NCBI GenBank assembly: GCA_964428345.1
Contig: CAYRYD010000018.1
Location: 1-64,000 of the forward strand
Direction of reading: 5' to 3'
Length of the DNA: 64,000 nt
Source: JABDMH01 sp964428345
GTDB taxonomy: Bacteria > Bacteroidota > Bacteroidia > Chitinophagales > Saprospiraceae
Below the pieces are notes generated by a model that saw only the letters and a list, made by a program, of their open reading frames with translations, searched no databases and was not told the origin of the DNA. Below, piece after piece: positions 27,201 through 35,515 of this stretch (positions are counted from its first letter, which is position 1; the number at the start of each line of letters is the position of its first letter). The translations under genes and the position numbers were made by a program.

Positions 27201-29660
27201 GTCAGGGCGCAGACTATGTCCATGCACAACAGCCAGGACGTGGGGAAGTGTGTCCTCAAGATGTTTGGTGAACTTACTGCATTGGGCGTGGATGAGGGTA
27301 CCCGCTTTGGTATCGGCATTCTGAACCATGACAATGAAAACAATCAGCTATGGACGGCCAAAAAAGATGGGGAAGAAGTAAAGATGCATATCGGCAATTT
27401 GAATATGGCCTCGCATCCTTTGCTGAAAAGCGCCCGCAAGGCCTGGAAAAAGCAGGTGCCCCTTCATACGTATGTTTTGGAAGGAGAAGATTTGTTGAAT
27501 TACTACCAAATGATCAACAATGCTCCTGACTATAAATTTCGGGTAGCGTTAGAAAAATTACCTGAAAGAGAGTTCCATTACGGATTCGTATTCGATCATG
27601 GATTTTTTTATGCTTTCAGTCATCGTGAATTTCAGGCCGAATTAGTTCGCATAACGCAACGCTTCAGTTCAGTTTTTAGCCAAACCTACCGAAGGTATTT
27701 GGACCTGGTAAAAGCAGAAGCCCAGGCAAGGGAAGCACAAATAGAAGCTGCGTTGGAACGCGTGCGCGCAAAAGCCATGGCCATGCACAGCTCACAAGAC
27801 CTGGCTGACACCATCGGCACTTTCTATACGCAATTGAAGCTCTTCAACCTTGTGCCCCGAAGGTGTGGCGTAGGCTTGTTGAACAAACACAACAAAGAAG
27901 CAGAAGTGTTTACGTGGAATACCACCGAGAATGGTGAAAGCCTTGAGCTGGTGGGGAAAATAAGAATGCATTCACATCCGGTACTGGAAAATGTGTACAA
28001 CAGCTGGATCACCCAAACTGAATATCATCCTGTCTTGAGGGGAAATGAAATCCGTGAATACTATCAAGTGATTCGGCCCCAGATGGCATTCCCCGAGTAT
28101 CAAAATGAAGAAGTACACTATGGTTATTTCTTTATGTTCGAGGAAGGTGGCGTTTATGCCTGGAAGGAGACACCATTACAGGAAGATGAATTGGCGATCT
28201 ACAGGAGGTTTACCTCCGTGCTTAGTCTTACTTACAAACGGTACAAAGATTTGAAAGATGCCGAAGCGCTTGCCAAGGAAGCGGTGAAACAAGCTACCCT
28301 CGATCGGGTGCGTGCCGAGATTGCCAGCATGCGCACGGTGAGTGATCTCGACAGAATTACACCATTAATATGGCGGGAGCTTACCACCTTAGGTATTCCT
28401 TTCCTGCGATGCGGAGTCTTTATCATGCACGATTCATTGCGCCAAATACATACTTTTTTATCGACACCCGATGGCAGCGCCATTGCTGCTTTTCATCTGC
28501 CCTATGATGCTCCCGGCCGCACCCGTGAAATACTGTCTAATTGGATGAACAAAAAGGAGTACATCGAACATTGGGATGAAACCGCTTTCAGCGAGCTGGG
28601 AGATTTGCTGGTTCAGCAGGGCGCGCTGCCTTCTAAGGATGTTTATCTGCAGACCGTACCTCAGGGTGGAATTCATCTGCATTGCCTTCCTTTTCTGCAA
28701 GGCATGCTTTACGTTGGCAATACAGAAAAATTAAGAGCAGATGATATTCAGTTAATACAATCCGTTGCCGATGCATTCTCTACCGCCTATGCCCGCTACG
28801 AAGATTTTAACAGGCTTGAAGCTGCCAAACAACAGGTCGACAAAGCTCTTGTCGAGTTGAAGCAGGCACAACAACAATTAGTGCAATCCGAAAAAATGGC
28901 CAGCCTCGGAGAGCTCACTGCCGGCATAGCCCACGAAATACAAAACCCTTTAAATTTTGTCAATAACTTTTCGGAAGTCAATAAAGAGCTTCTGATCGAA
29001 ATGGAGGAAGCCATTCAAAAAGGTGATTACGAAGAGGCAAATGCCATCGCCAGAGACATTTCCGAGAACCAGGAGAAAATCAATCACCACGGCAAGCGGG
29101 CCGAAAGTATTGTGAAGGGTATGCTGCAGCATTCCAGAATCAGCAGTGGGCAAAAAGAACCGACTGATATCAATTCGTTATGCGATGAATACCTGCGTTT
29201 GGCCTTCCACGGTTTACGTGCGAAAGACAAATCCTTCAACGCCAGGTTTGAAACGGATTTTGATTCTTCGCTTCCCAAAATCAATGTAGTGTCACAGGAT
29301 ATTGGAAGAGTGGTTTTGAATCTGATTAACAATGCATTTTATGCGGTTAATGAAAAATATAAAACATGTCAGGCTGAGCCTGTCGAAGCCGATCGCATCT
29401 ATGTGCCGCAAGTGATTGTCGCGACGAAAAGTCTCGGTGATAAAATAGAAATCAGCGTAAAGGACAATGGCCTTGGCATTCCCGATCACCTCAGAGAAAA
29501 GATCTTTCAGCCTTTCTTCACCACCAAACCAACCGGGCAGGGAACGGGCTTGGGACTATCCTTAGCCTATGATATAGTGACAAAGGGACATGGAGGTGAG
29601 TTGAGGGTAGAGACAAAAGAGGGAGAAGGGAGTGAGTTAATGATTGTATTGCCTGTATGA
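24297..29660 (+). CDS. Giant soluble sensor histidine kinase with eight tandem sensory repeats
   Basis: 1787 residues from ATG 24297 (a TTG two codons earlier is possible). There is no signal peptide or membrane helix. Eight units of about 180-195 residues each begin with an amphipathic helix of the type IEAALERVRARTMAMHSS. Each continues with a mixed alpha/beta domain, perhaps GAF-like, rich in Trp and Tyr, and ends with RFAxVFEQTYTRFLDLQKAE. The helix starts lie near nucleotides 24360, 24917, 25502, 26069, 26609, 27178, 27740 and 28282. Unit 8 is most diverged. The kinase core follows: H-box MASLGELTAGIAHEIQNPLN with phospho-acceptor about His1546, N-box GRVVLNLINNAFYAV, G1 KDNGLGIP, F-box IFQPFFTTKP and G2 GTGLGLSLAYDI. 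First of a kinase series ending with two response regulators at 38133-39547; no regulator is adjacent. Confidence 0.9.
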   Translation: MNKYSTSLEEARSEIRALRRELEIEAALEKIRTRTMAMQKSDELAEVSYLLNKQVVEMGIPTRGCVFHIYNEHDSTEWFSNLEGTLPTYKTPRENIFLKYYEAGQRGETLWIEEFGGERIKEHYEYLFSLAVPDKDDETVDKVNAAIPDFQIDHVAYFKYGYLLFITLEPVPEAHEVFKRFAKEFEQTYTRFLDLQKAEARTREALIEAALERVRAKVQAMRSSDDLIEVANVLRDEMGRLGQPELESFIVHLYKYESSGWDWEAWWAYRPPDDPSGEILNGHAIVPVSACEYTRETIEKYCSPATEYLIESSGKKLLDWYRVLERIAPQTVEYHEQGHIMLPEVLYYHHCKFSGGSLLMISNKKPTQESCELQRRAAAVFDLAYRRFLDLQKAEAQAREAQIEAALERVRARTMGMRLSSDLHEVIKVVMEQLLGLGLRFNVTNFARIHSDGSWDLWLFTPDQPYPAQLYVPYLDHPIFNRVLENIQAGVDFSSDVYEKGEKDVFFRHFFEKTLAKNTPEERKNFVYGTKGFARSLFLTQDIWFAVVVYDCTPFTDEENAVLRRFAGVFEQSYTRFLDLQKAEEQAREAQIEAALERVRARTMAMHESSELIETAELLFDQLKLLGAESQGVAFAICDKESTMVQKWTSIGAFSVPYTFEPGEQRMYVAWKNQVEIYEEVYEGEKLKVYYELLMQIPEFREGLQRFIDSGHPMPTWQKNHTLPFKHGYLLLITSKPFEEKQIFVRFAKVFEQTYTRFLDLQKAEAQAREAQIEAALERVRSRSIAMRKSEEIADIAGKIFSELWQLDLLLNRVLIWTFNDTEKYTTWWSSNPEVESTAESYRIDYNENPVFINYLQAWQQRKPVHLFTLSGDTKKTWEDHLFEHTEMSRLPVEVRKGMRAEGTLYTVSVISDYGLMMSGSFEPLSEASIDIIQRFGRVFQQSYTRYLDVQKAEAQAREAQIEAALERVRAQTMSMHNSQDVGKCVLKMFGELTALGVDEGTRFGIGILNHDNENNQLWTAKKDGEEVKMHIGNLNMASHPLLKSARKAWKKQVPLHTYVLEGEDLLNYYQMINNAPDYKFRVALEKLPEREFHYGFVFDHGFFYAFSHREFQAELVRITQRFSSVFSQTYRRYLDLVKAEAQAREAQIEAALERVRAKAMAMHSSQDLADTIGTFYTQLKLFNLVPRRCGVGLLNKHNKEAEVFTWNTTENGESLELVGKIRMHSHPVLENVYNSWITQTEYHPVLRGNEIREYYQVIRPQMAFPEYQNEEVHYGYFFMFEEGGVYAWKETPLQEDELAIYRRFTSVLSLTYKRYKDLKDAEALAKEAVKQATLDRVRAEIASMRTVSDLDRITPLIWRELTTLGIPFLRCGVFIMHDSLRQIHTFLSTPDGSAIAAFHLPYDAPGRTREILSNWMNKKEYIEHWDETAFSELGDLLVQQGALPSKDVYLQTVPQGGIHLHCLPFLQGMLYVGNTEKLRADDIQLIQSVADAFSTAYARYEDFNRLEAAKQQVDKALVELKQAQQQLVQSEKMASLGELTAGIAHEIQNPLNFVNNFSEVNKELLIEMEEAIQKGDYEEANAIARDISENQEKINHHGKRAESIVKGMLQHSRISSGQKEPTDINSLCDEYLRLAFHGLRAKDKSFNARFETDFDSSLPKINVVSQDIGRVVLNLINNAFYAVNEKYKTCQAEPVEADRIYVPQVIVATKSLGDKIEISVKDNGLGIPDHLREKIFQPFFTTKPTGQGTGLGLSLAYDIVTKGHGGELRVETKEGEGSELMIVLPV
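24860..28320 (+). repeat. Direct repeats encoding the inter-domain helix
   Basis: A segment of about 75 bases coding for RFLDLQKAEAQAREAQIEAA and the following LERVR recurs at about 24867, 25455, 26019, 26562, 27126, 27690 and, diverged, 28230. The DNA is clearly similar between copies and spaced 540-590 bases apart. The domains between are far more diverged than the helices, so the helix segments are either under strong selection or kept similar by recombination. Confidence 0.8.
29367..29390 (-). repeat. REP-like sequence inside the giant kinase gene (orientation 1)
   Basis: TGTCAGGCTGAGCCTGTCGA and the following AGCC lie in frame, encoding CQAEPVEAD between the N-box and the G1 box. The reverse complement of this sequence, allowing a few changes, is found at the same place in the kinases at 33148, 35516 and 36136. 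Confidence 0.75.
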
Positions 29661-29675
29661 TGTGAAAGATGTACC

Positions 29676-29759
29676 GTGCCTACGGCACTCATTTGATGCA
29701 TTTTTGTTCAGGCCGCGGATTAATATCCGCGGATATAAAATGAAACGAGCCTATGGCTC
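29676..29759. repeat. REP-like hairpin cluster 1
   Basis: Three short stems follow the giant kinase stop: GTGCC/GGCAC (29676-29688), CCGCGGAT/ATCCGCGG with a TAAT loop (29713-29732) and GAGCC/GGCTC (29747-29759). The same module types, in the same order, follow the kinase stops at 31893 and 35109. Confidence 0.85.
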
Positions 29760-29832
29760 TTGGGAACTTAGATTTATCGGGGGTTAAAAAAATGGAATTT
29801 GAGATATTCAATTACGGACTAATTAAAAAAGT

Positions 29833-31893
29833 ATGAAAATCATTTTGAAAGTAATTCCATTATGCTTACTACCATTATTAACTGTTGGGCAACAGGAAAG
29901 CCCATATTTGGGAGGTTTGTACAGGTCTCTTTCCGATGCTACAAATGATACGACCCGAATGGATGTCTATAGTAACCTCGGATCATATTTCTATTTCAGT
30001 TTTGAGGATCGAGATAGTTCAAATTTTTACCTTGAAAAAGCATTATCTATTGCTGTCCGATTGAATCTAAAATTTGACGAAGCCTCTATCTTGAACAAGA
30101 TGGGTGTTATCCTGATGCAGCAGGAAAAGTATGCAAAGTCATTGGAATGCTATTTAAAAGCGTTACACATTGCAAAGGATCCCTCTATTGAAAAAACTAT
30201 CTGGCATTTGTCGCCCGGACAAAACCCATTGAGCGCACGAATGCTTCTGCTAAGTAACACCTATGATTTAATCGGATTGCTAAATGCGTATACCGGTAAA
30301 TGGATTATTAACACAAATAACCAATTGAAAAATTATCGGGAAGCTAAAAAATATGCAATAGCAGCCGGAGACAGGCGACAGATTGCGTATGTAAACTTTC
30401 ACATGGGAATTGCTTATATGAATGAAGGAAAATTAGATTCGGCACTGATGTTTATTGAAAACGCCATAGCAACGTTTGCAGATCTGAAAGACCAGGTGGG
30501 ATTAGGTCGTGCAATGAAATATCTGGGAGATACCTATGAGAAGATGGGAAATTTCGATTTAGCTGCTAATACCATATCACAGTCGATAGCGCTTTTAGAA
30601 GAGAAAAATGATGATCTACACCTGGGCCTGGGATATATTTCATTAAGTCGTGTATTTACGGGTTTAGAAAATAGTGATTCCGCTTTGTATTATGCGAAAG
30701 AAAGCCTGAAAATTTTTGAAAAGCGCAATGACCCTACCTGGAAAAGAGATGCATATAATCTACTTACTTCCTGCTTTGAGCAGCTGGGTATAACCGATAG
30801 TGCCACCGTATATTTGAAATTGGCTAAATCATTAAGTGATAGTCTAAGTATAGAAGAGCGAAAAAATCTTCTGGCATTTCAGGACGTTGTCGTCGAAGAG
30901 CAGGCTAAGTTGGAAAAGCTGGAAAAAGAAAGAATAGCGACCCGTGGGAAATTGAGAATGTACCTGCTAATGTCAGGTATTGTGGTTTTTACCGTTGTTG
31001 TTTTTTTGCTCTATAGGAATAACCAGGCACGGAAAAAAACGAATGAGATTCTACAGCAACGGAATAGAGAAATTGAAAATGCATTGCACCAGTTAAAGTC
31101 TACTCAAACCCAGCTCATCCAATCCGAAAAAATGGCATCTCTTGGCGAATTAACCGCGGGAATCGCTCATGAAATTCAGAACCCATTGAATTTCGTGAAC
31201 AACTTTTCAGAAGTAAATAATGAATTGCTTCTGGAAATGGATCAGGAACTCGAGAAAGGGAATCTGCAGGAGGTAAAAGCAATTGCAATGGATGTAATTA
31301 AGAACCAGGAGAAGATAAACCAGCACGGCAAGCGCGCTGATGCTATAGTGAAAAGCATGCTGGAACATAGTCGCATCGGTTCAGGTAAGAAGGAGCTCAC
31401 CGATATCAATGCCTTGTGTGATGAATACCTGCGATTGGCTTTTCATGGTCTGCGTGCAAAAGACAAGTCCTTCAATGCAAGGTTTGAAACACACCTCGAC
31501 CCTACCCTGCCTGGAGTTAATGTTGTGTCACAGGATATTGGAAGAGTGATTTTGAATCTGATTAACAATGCGTTCTATGCGGTTAATGAAAAGTATAAAA
31601 CATGTCAGGCTGAACCTGTCGAAACCGATCGCATCTATGAGCCGCAAGTGATTGTCGCGACGAAAAATCTTGGTGATAAAATTGAGATCAGCGTAAAGGA
31701 CAATGGCCTTGGCATTCCTCTTCACCTCAAAGAAAAAATCTTTCAGCCGTTCTTCACCACCAAACCTGCCGGGCAGGGAACGGGGTTAGGTTTGAGTTTG
31801 AGTTATGATATTGTGAAAGCGCATGGGGGTGAGTTGAAGATGGAGACGAGGGAAGGAACAGGCAGTGAGTTTGTGATATCACTCCCTGTTTAG
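29833..31893 (+). CDS. TPR-containing membrane sensor histidine kinase
   Basis: 686 residues. A signal peptide (MKIILKVIPLCLLPLLTVG) leads to a periplasmic region of tetratricopeptide-like repeats (about 40-330, for example FDEASILNKMGVILMQQEKY and AYVNFHMGIAYMNEGKLDSA). One membrane helix follows (about 375-395, MSGIVVFTVVVFLLY), then a short coiled coil and the kinase core. The H-box His is about residue 446 in ASLGELTAGIAHEIQNPLNF. G boxes KDNGLGIP and GTGLGLSLSYDI are intact. The catalytic core is very close in sequence to those of the neighbouring kinases. A REP-like sequence lies in frame at 31603-31626. Confidence 0.92.
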   Translation: MKIILKVIPLCLLPLLTVGQQESPYLGGLYRSLSDATNDTTRMDVYSNLGSYFYFSFEDRDSSNFYLEKALSIAVRLNLKFDEASILNKMGVILMQQEKYAKSLECYLKALHIAKDPSIEKTIWHLSPGQNPLSARMLLLSNTYDLIGLLNAYTGKWIINTNNQLKNYREAKKYAIAAGDRRQIAYVNFHMGIAYMNEGKLDSALMFIENAIATFADLKDQVGLGRAMKYLGDTYEKMGNFDLAANTISQSIALLEEKNDDLHLGLGYISLSRVFTGLENSDSALYYAKESLKIFEKRNDPTWKRDAYNLLTSCFEQLGITDSATVYLKLAKSLSDSLSIEERKNLLAFQDVVVEEQAKLEKLEKERIATRGKLRMYLLMSGIVVFTVVVFLLYRNNQARKKTNEILQQRNREIENALHQLKSTQTQLIQSEKMASLGELTAGIAHEIQNPLNFVNNFSEVNNELLLEMDQELEKGNLQEVKAIAMDVIKNQEKINQHGKRADAIVKSMLEHSRIGSGKKELTDINALCDEYLRLAFHGLRAKDKSFNARFETHLDPTLPGVNVVSQDIGRVILNLINNAFYAVNEKYKTCQAEPVETDRIYEPQVIVATKNLGDKIEISVKDNGLGIPLHLKEKIFQPFFTTKPAGQGTGLGLSLSYDIVKAHGGELKMETREGTGSEFVISLPV
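31603..31626 (-). repeat. REP-like sequence inside the second kinase gene (orientation 1)
   Basis: TGTCAGGCTGAACCTGTCGA plus AACC, in frame, encoding CQAEPVETD. It is in the same place and orientation as the copy at 29367-29390, with two changes. Confidence 0.75.
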
Positions 31894-31904
31894 CGGGATG
31901 TGTC

Positions 31905-32103
31905 GTGCCTACGGCACTTACTGGATGTCTTAGAGGCTTTAGGCCCCGGATTGAAATCCGTGTTACAGTATGGATCGAGCCTAACGGTTCTACAGGCTGA
32001 TAATTTTGGTCTCAAATAAAGAGGCGTAGCCTCTCCCGATATTGTAACAACGAACTTCGGTCCGTTGACGGTGAAGTAGTAATAAGTATGAGAGCCGTAG
32101 GCT
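31905..32103. repeat. REP-like hairpin cluster 2
   Basis: Six stems: GTGCC/GGCAC (31905-31917), CGGATT/AATCCG type (31947-31960), GAGCC.../GGTTC (31977-31990), GAGGC/GCCTC (32021-32033), AACGGAC-like/GTCCGTT type (32049-32066) and GAGCC/GGCTC (32091-32103). It starts 12 bases after the kinase stop. Confidence 0.85.
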
Positions 32104-32116
32104 CGGCACATATTTA

Positions 32117-32190
32117 CTATGATATCTTCAAAGTATGGGGAACGAGTTGAAGGTGGATACAAAAGCAGAATAAGGAGTGAGTTTGTTGTT
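32117..32190 (+). pseudogene. 3' tail remnant of a histidine kinase
   Basis: This stretch aligns with the last about 25 codons of the kinase at 29833-31893 (YDIVKAHGGELKMETREGTG then SEF), base for base over much of its length, beginning TATGATAT and containing GAGTTGAAGGTGGA. Small indels break the frame (NELKVDTKAE then a stop). It follows REP-like cluster 2 directly. It is best read as what is left of a deleted kinase copy. Confidence 0.6.
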
Positions 32191-32383
32191 CATAACCTAT
32201 TGTCTGGAGCATGGAATATATGGGAACAAAGGATTAGGGGGAATTATTCTATATTGGAAGAATTAATTCAGAGTAGCAAGTACCATAGCATACAGGTCAA
32301 TCAGAGGACTATTTCCCCGGAAATCATTGGTGACTTTTTTCTTGTATCTGGATAAAACAATTGTTTAATCTAAAATTCTTACC
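32191..32383. other. Spacer between kinase remnant and NlpC/P60-like gene
   Basis: No gene or repeat recognised. It should contain the promoter of the NlpC/P60-like gene at 32384. Confidence 0.4.
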
Positions 32384-33091
32384 ATGTTAAACAGACAACC
32401 ATTGCCGCTCAGTGACTTTTTGGCAAATCTCGAGACCTTTGATCTGGTCCTTATGAAGGGCCTTTGGGTCAGCAGTATGGAAGCCCAGGCGATTACCAAC
32501 TCCAACTGGTCTCATGCCGGTATGGTCGTGGTGGCCGGTGACTTGCAGATACCGGAGGTGGATCCAAGTGCCCGCTTGTATTGGGAAGCCAATACCGCCG
32601 ATACTACTACAGACCTACTGACCAACACTTTGAAAGCCGGTCCGCAGCTGGTATTGCTGGAAGACCGGATTCAGCACAATTTTTGGGCAAAATATGATGG
32701 GGCCTACATGGCAAGAAAACTGATGATCAACCGCGATCCATCCATGATTGAAACGCTGAAGGACATCATCAATGATGCGAAAAATGGTACCCTTCCTTAC
32801 GCCGGTTCGGATCAGACTATCGAACTTACCAATTTTCTGGAGGGAAGGTTCTATAATAAAGCTTCTGCCGCCAATCAGTATTCATGCAGTCAATTGGTAG
32901 CCCACACTTATATGGCCCTCGGTTTATTGAGCCAGTATTATGTTAGCAATAGTTACGTACCTGCTGATTTTACGGAAGAGGTAGATGTTTCGTTGTTGAA
33001 AGGTGCCTGGTTGGGTCGTGAAATTATGCTTGATGTAACGACCCTCGCACCGGCACCTCCCAATTATAAGCCTGGTACTCCAAAGTCATGA
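32384..33091 (+). CDS. Permuted NlpC/P60 (YiiX/YebB-like) papain-fold protein
   Basis: 235 residues without a signal peptide. The permuted papain-like layout is suggested by an N-terminal His block (ITNSNWSHAGMVVVAGDLQ), an Asp/Glu stretch (LYWEANTAD) and a C-terminal Cys block (NQYSCSQLVAHTYMALGLL). The His and Cys would be the catalytic pair. Members of this group act on cell-wall peptides or lipid/acyl bonds. The substrate and the link to the surrounding kinases are unknown. It interrupts the kinase series. Confidence 0.7.
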   Translation: MLNRQPLPLSDFLANLETFDLVLMKGLWVSSMEAQAITNSNWSHAGMVVVAGDLQIPEVDPSARLYWEANTADTTTDLLTNTLKAGPQLVLLEDRIQHNFWAKYDGAYMARKLMINRDPSMIETLKDIINDAKNGTLPYAGSDQTIELTNFLEGRFYNKASAANQYSCSQLVAHTYMALGLLSQYYVSNSYVPADFTEEVDVSLLKGAWLGREIMLDVTTLAPAPPNYKPGTPKS

Positions 33092-33147
33092 ACCTTAAAT
33101 TGTGCCATGTGGTGTTCCGGATTCATGCTTAATAAAATGCGTGCTGG

Positions 33148-35109
33148 ATGAACGGTTTCCTTTTAAGTTCCTTTTCGCTCATGGCATTGATCATCATGAT
33201 TACAGCCGCGCTTTTTTTTATCGCACTTTGGCGTACCAGGGAGGAGGCTGATTATAAAAAGTGGATGTTATTTTATTTCTCGGGATTACTGGTTTGGCAT
33301 AGTATGGGTTTTGTCAGTGGTGGCCTGCATGGTGAAATGCGCGAACTAACCTACCGGTATACCAACACTTTTTTTAATCTGGGACTCTGCATCACCAGTG
33401 TCAGTTATATTCAGATTGCCTATCTGTTTCCGCTGAGAGGATTAGAACCTGAGCGAAAATCGGTATTGTATATTTCCCTTTTTCTCAGCCTGTTGTATTT
33501 TTCTTCCATTGTCTGGTTTCATTTTATCCGTGACCAGACGGGGGCATCTTCTGCGACCTATGGAAATTTTGTGAATGTACGGGCCGGGTTATTTACATTG
33601 TCTCTGAATGCATGGACGGCTGTTGCGTTCTTTCGCAAATCCCTGTTTTTTAAGCGCACGTATGCAAGGTATGCCAACCCGGCAGGATTATTGGCTATTG
33701 CTGCCTTAAGTACACTGCTTATCTCCGGATTGTTTATTTACCCTGGTGCCAGCAATCCTGTGGTTCTTCCCATTTACATCTACAGCGTCTGGATTTTAAT
33801 TCAGTTTCAGGTCCTGATTTTTATCATCTATTCGGTCTTTCCGGTCAGATTTCAGACCAAGCTCCTCGGATTCACTTTTGCGAGCATCATGGCAATCCTT
33901 ACAGTGACCATTATGTCTATTGTTCCTTTTACGACCAATTCGGATGATCCTGCCAATATGGCGCAACGTATGGCCGATCAGCCTGCCTTATTCAAAATGA
34001 TGCTGGTGATTATTGGCTCTACCGTTTTTATTCTGTGGATTTTTCCCATAATTCTTCGCGTAAGCCTGATTCAACCCCTTGAGCGGCTTCTTGTGGGAAT
34101 AAAAAAAGCAGATACGGGTGATTTAACAGTGGAGGTTTCCGAAGGCATGCAGGATGAGATAGGGATGTTGACCCGGAATTTCAACCGTATGGTTAACTCG
34201 CTCAGATTTTCAAAAGAGAAATTAACGGAATATGCCAATACCCTGGAACAACAGGTTGCTGATAGAACAGCTGAATTACGCCAATCGATTAAGGATTTAA
34301 AGACAACGCAAGACCAGTTGATCCATACTGAAAAAATGGCGTCACTGGGAGAATTGACAGCGGGTATCGCCCATGAAATTCAGAACCCACTCAATTTTGT
34401 GAATAATTTCTCGGAAATAAATCAGGAATTACTAGTGGAAATGAGAGAGGAGATTGCTAAGGGGAATCTTGAAGAAGTAGAAGCCATTGCAAAAGATGTA
34501 ATAGATAATGAGCAAAAAATCAATCAGCATGGTAGACGTGCTGATGCTATTGTGAAAGGAATGCTGCAACACTCTAGAGTCAGTAGTGGCCAAAAGGAAC
34601 CTACCGATATCAATGCCCTGGTCGATGAGTATTTGCGGCTTGCCTATCACGGTTTTCGCGCAAAAGACAAATCATTCAATGCAAAGTTTGAAACTTACCT
34701 GGATGAATCGCTTCCTAAAATAAGTGTAGTACCTCAGGATATTGGAAGAGTTGTTTTGAACCTGATCAATAATGCTTTCTATGCTGTGAATGAAAGGCTT
34801 CGGCAAGCTCAGCCTGACAGCCGCTACGAGCCCACGGTTACTGTTTCCACAAAGCGATTATCCCCCGCTGGCGGGTTTGAGGAGGTGGAAAAAATCCAAA
34901 TATCGGTCAAAGACAACGGGCCCGGCATTCCCGATCATATCAAAGAGAAAATCTTTCAACCTTTCTTTACGACCAAGCCGACCGGCCAGGGTACGGGATT
35001 GGGTCTGAGTCTGGCTTATGATATTATAACGAAGGGACATTCCGGTAAACTGAAAGTCCAATCTGAAGAAGGTAAAGGGAGTGAGTTTTCGATTGAGTTA
35101 CGGGTATGA
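33148..35109 (+). CDS. Multi-pass membrane HAMP sensor histidine kinase
   Basis: 653 residues. About eight membrane helices span residues 1-305 (for example LMALIIMITAALFFIALW and LLAIAALSTLLISGLFIYPG). A HAMP linker follows (about 310-360, QPLERLLVGIKKADTGDLTVEV), then a coiled coil (EKLTEYANTLEQQVADRTAE) and a kinase core with His about 409 in GELTAGIAHEIQNPLNFVNN. G boxes KDNGPGIP and GTGLGLSLAYDI are present. The N-box to G1 loop carries two insertions, REP-like sequence (34796-34822) and a second hairpin repeat (34857-34890). Confidence 0.92.
   Translation: MNGFLLSSFSLMALIIMITAALFFIALWRTREEADYKKWMLFYFSGLLVWHSMGFVSGGLHGEMRELTYRYTNTFFNLGLCITSVSYIQIAYLFPLRGLEPERKSVLYISLFLSLLYFSSIVWFHFIRDQTGASSATYGNFVNVRAGLFTLSLNAWTAVAFFRKSLFFKRTYARYANPAGLLAIAALSTLLISGLFIYPGASNPVVLPIYIYSVWILIQFQVLIFIIYSVFPVRFQTKLLGFTFASIMAILTVTIMSIVPFTTNSDDPANMAQRMADQPALFKMMLVIIGSTVFILWIFPIILRVSLIQPLERLLVGIKKADTGDLTVEVSEGMQDEIGMLTRNFNRMVNSLRFSKEKLTEYANTLEQQVADRTAELRQSIKDLKTTQDQLIHTEKMASLGELTAGIAHEIQNPLNFVNNFSEINQELLVEMREEIAKGNLEEVEAIAKDVIDNEQKINQHGRRADAIVKGMLQHSRVSSGQKEPTDINALVDEYLRLAYHGFRAKDKSFNAKFETYLDESLPKISVVPQDIGRVVLNLINNAFYAVNERLRQAQPDSRYEPTVTVSTKRLSPAGGFEEVEKIQISVKDNGPGIPDHIKEKIFQPFFTTKPTGQGTGLGLSLAYDIITKGHSGKLKVQSEEGKGSEFSIELRV
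34796..34822 (+). repeat. REP-like sequence inside the third kinase gene (orientation 2)
   Basis: GGCTTCGGCAAGCTCAGCCT followed by GACAGCC, encoding RLRQAQPDS in frame. It is the reverse complement, with few changes, of the sequences at 29367-29390 and 31603-31626, at the same position in the kinase domain. Confidence 0.75.
34857..34890 (+). repeat. Second hairpin repeat inside the third kinase gene
   Basis: TTATCCCCCGCTGGCGGG and following bases encode RLSPAGGFEEVE in frame, an insertion absent from the kinases at 24297 and 29833. Related copies lie at 35887-35920 and 37866-37902, where the 3' part (GATAAGGGGG type) pairs with the 5' TTATCCCCC to form a stem. Confidence 0.7.
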
Positions 35110-35125
35110 TGGGTAAAGATGTATC

Positions 35126-35294
35126 GTGCCTACGGCACTCAGGCAGTGGTTAGGAATTTCAGTCCACGGATTGAAATGCGTGGGTACAAAATGGGTCACG
35201 TCATGGAATAGAGGCGTAGCCTCGGTCAATCTTCTAACAACGGACTTCAGTCCGTTTACCGGTGTGAAGTGCAATAGTGGAGAGCCGTAGGCTC
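35126..35294. repeat. REP-like hairpin cluster 3
   Basis: Five stems: GTGCC/GGCAC (35126-35138), CACGGATT/AATGCGTG (35165-35182), GAGGC/GCCTC (35211-35223), AACGGAC/GTCCGTT with a TTCA loop (35239-35256) and GAGCC/GGCTC (35282-35294). The order matches cluster 2. Confidence 0.85.
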
Positions 35295-35515
35295 GGCCCA
35301 TATATGACACAATAGACGGCTCGCAGACCATCTGGAGATAAAGACCGGCACCTTCTCCGGAGATTCTGGCCTCAACCAGATTCTGCGGTTGCAGACCCAA
35401 GATTTTCTTTCGAACTTTTTTGTAGATTGAGTCGGGATCATTTGTGAACAGTATCTGAAGGAGCAATAAATTTTCTTAAGATGCTAAAGCCAAGAAGATA
35501 TATGATCATTTTTAT
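35295..35515. other. Spacer before the kinase fragment
   Basis: No recognisable gene. A minus-strand open frame (35098-35466) runs through the hairpin cluster and has no known similarity by eye. The N-terminal part of the kinase at 35516 would be expected here but is missing. Confidence 0.4.

Noticed and set aside
35098..35466. 122-codon minus-strand frame across hairpin cluster 3
   Set aside because: Most of it is the reverse reading of the REP stems.
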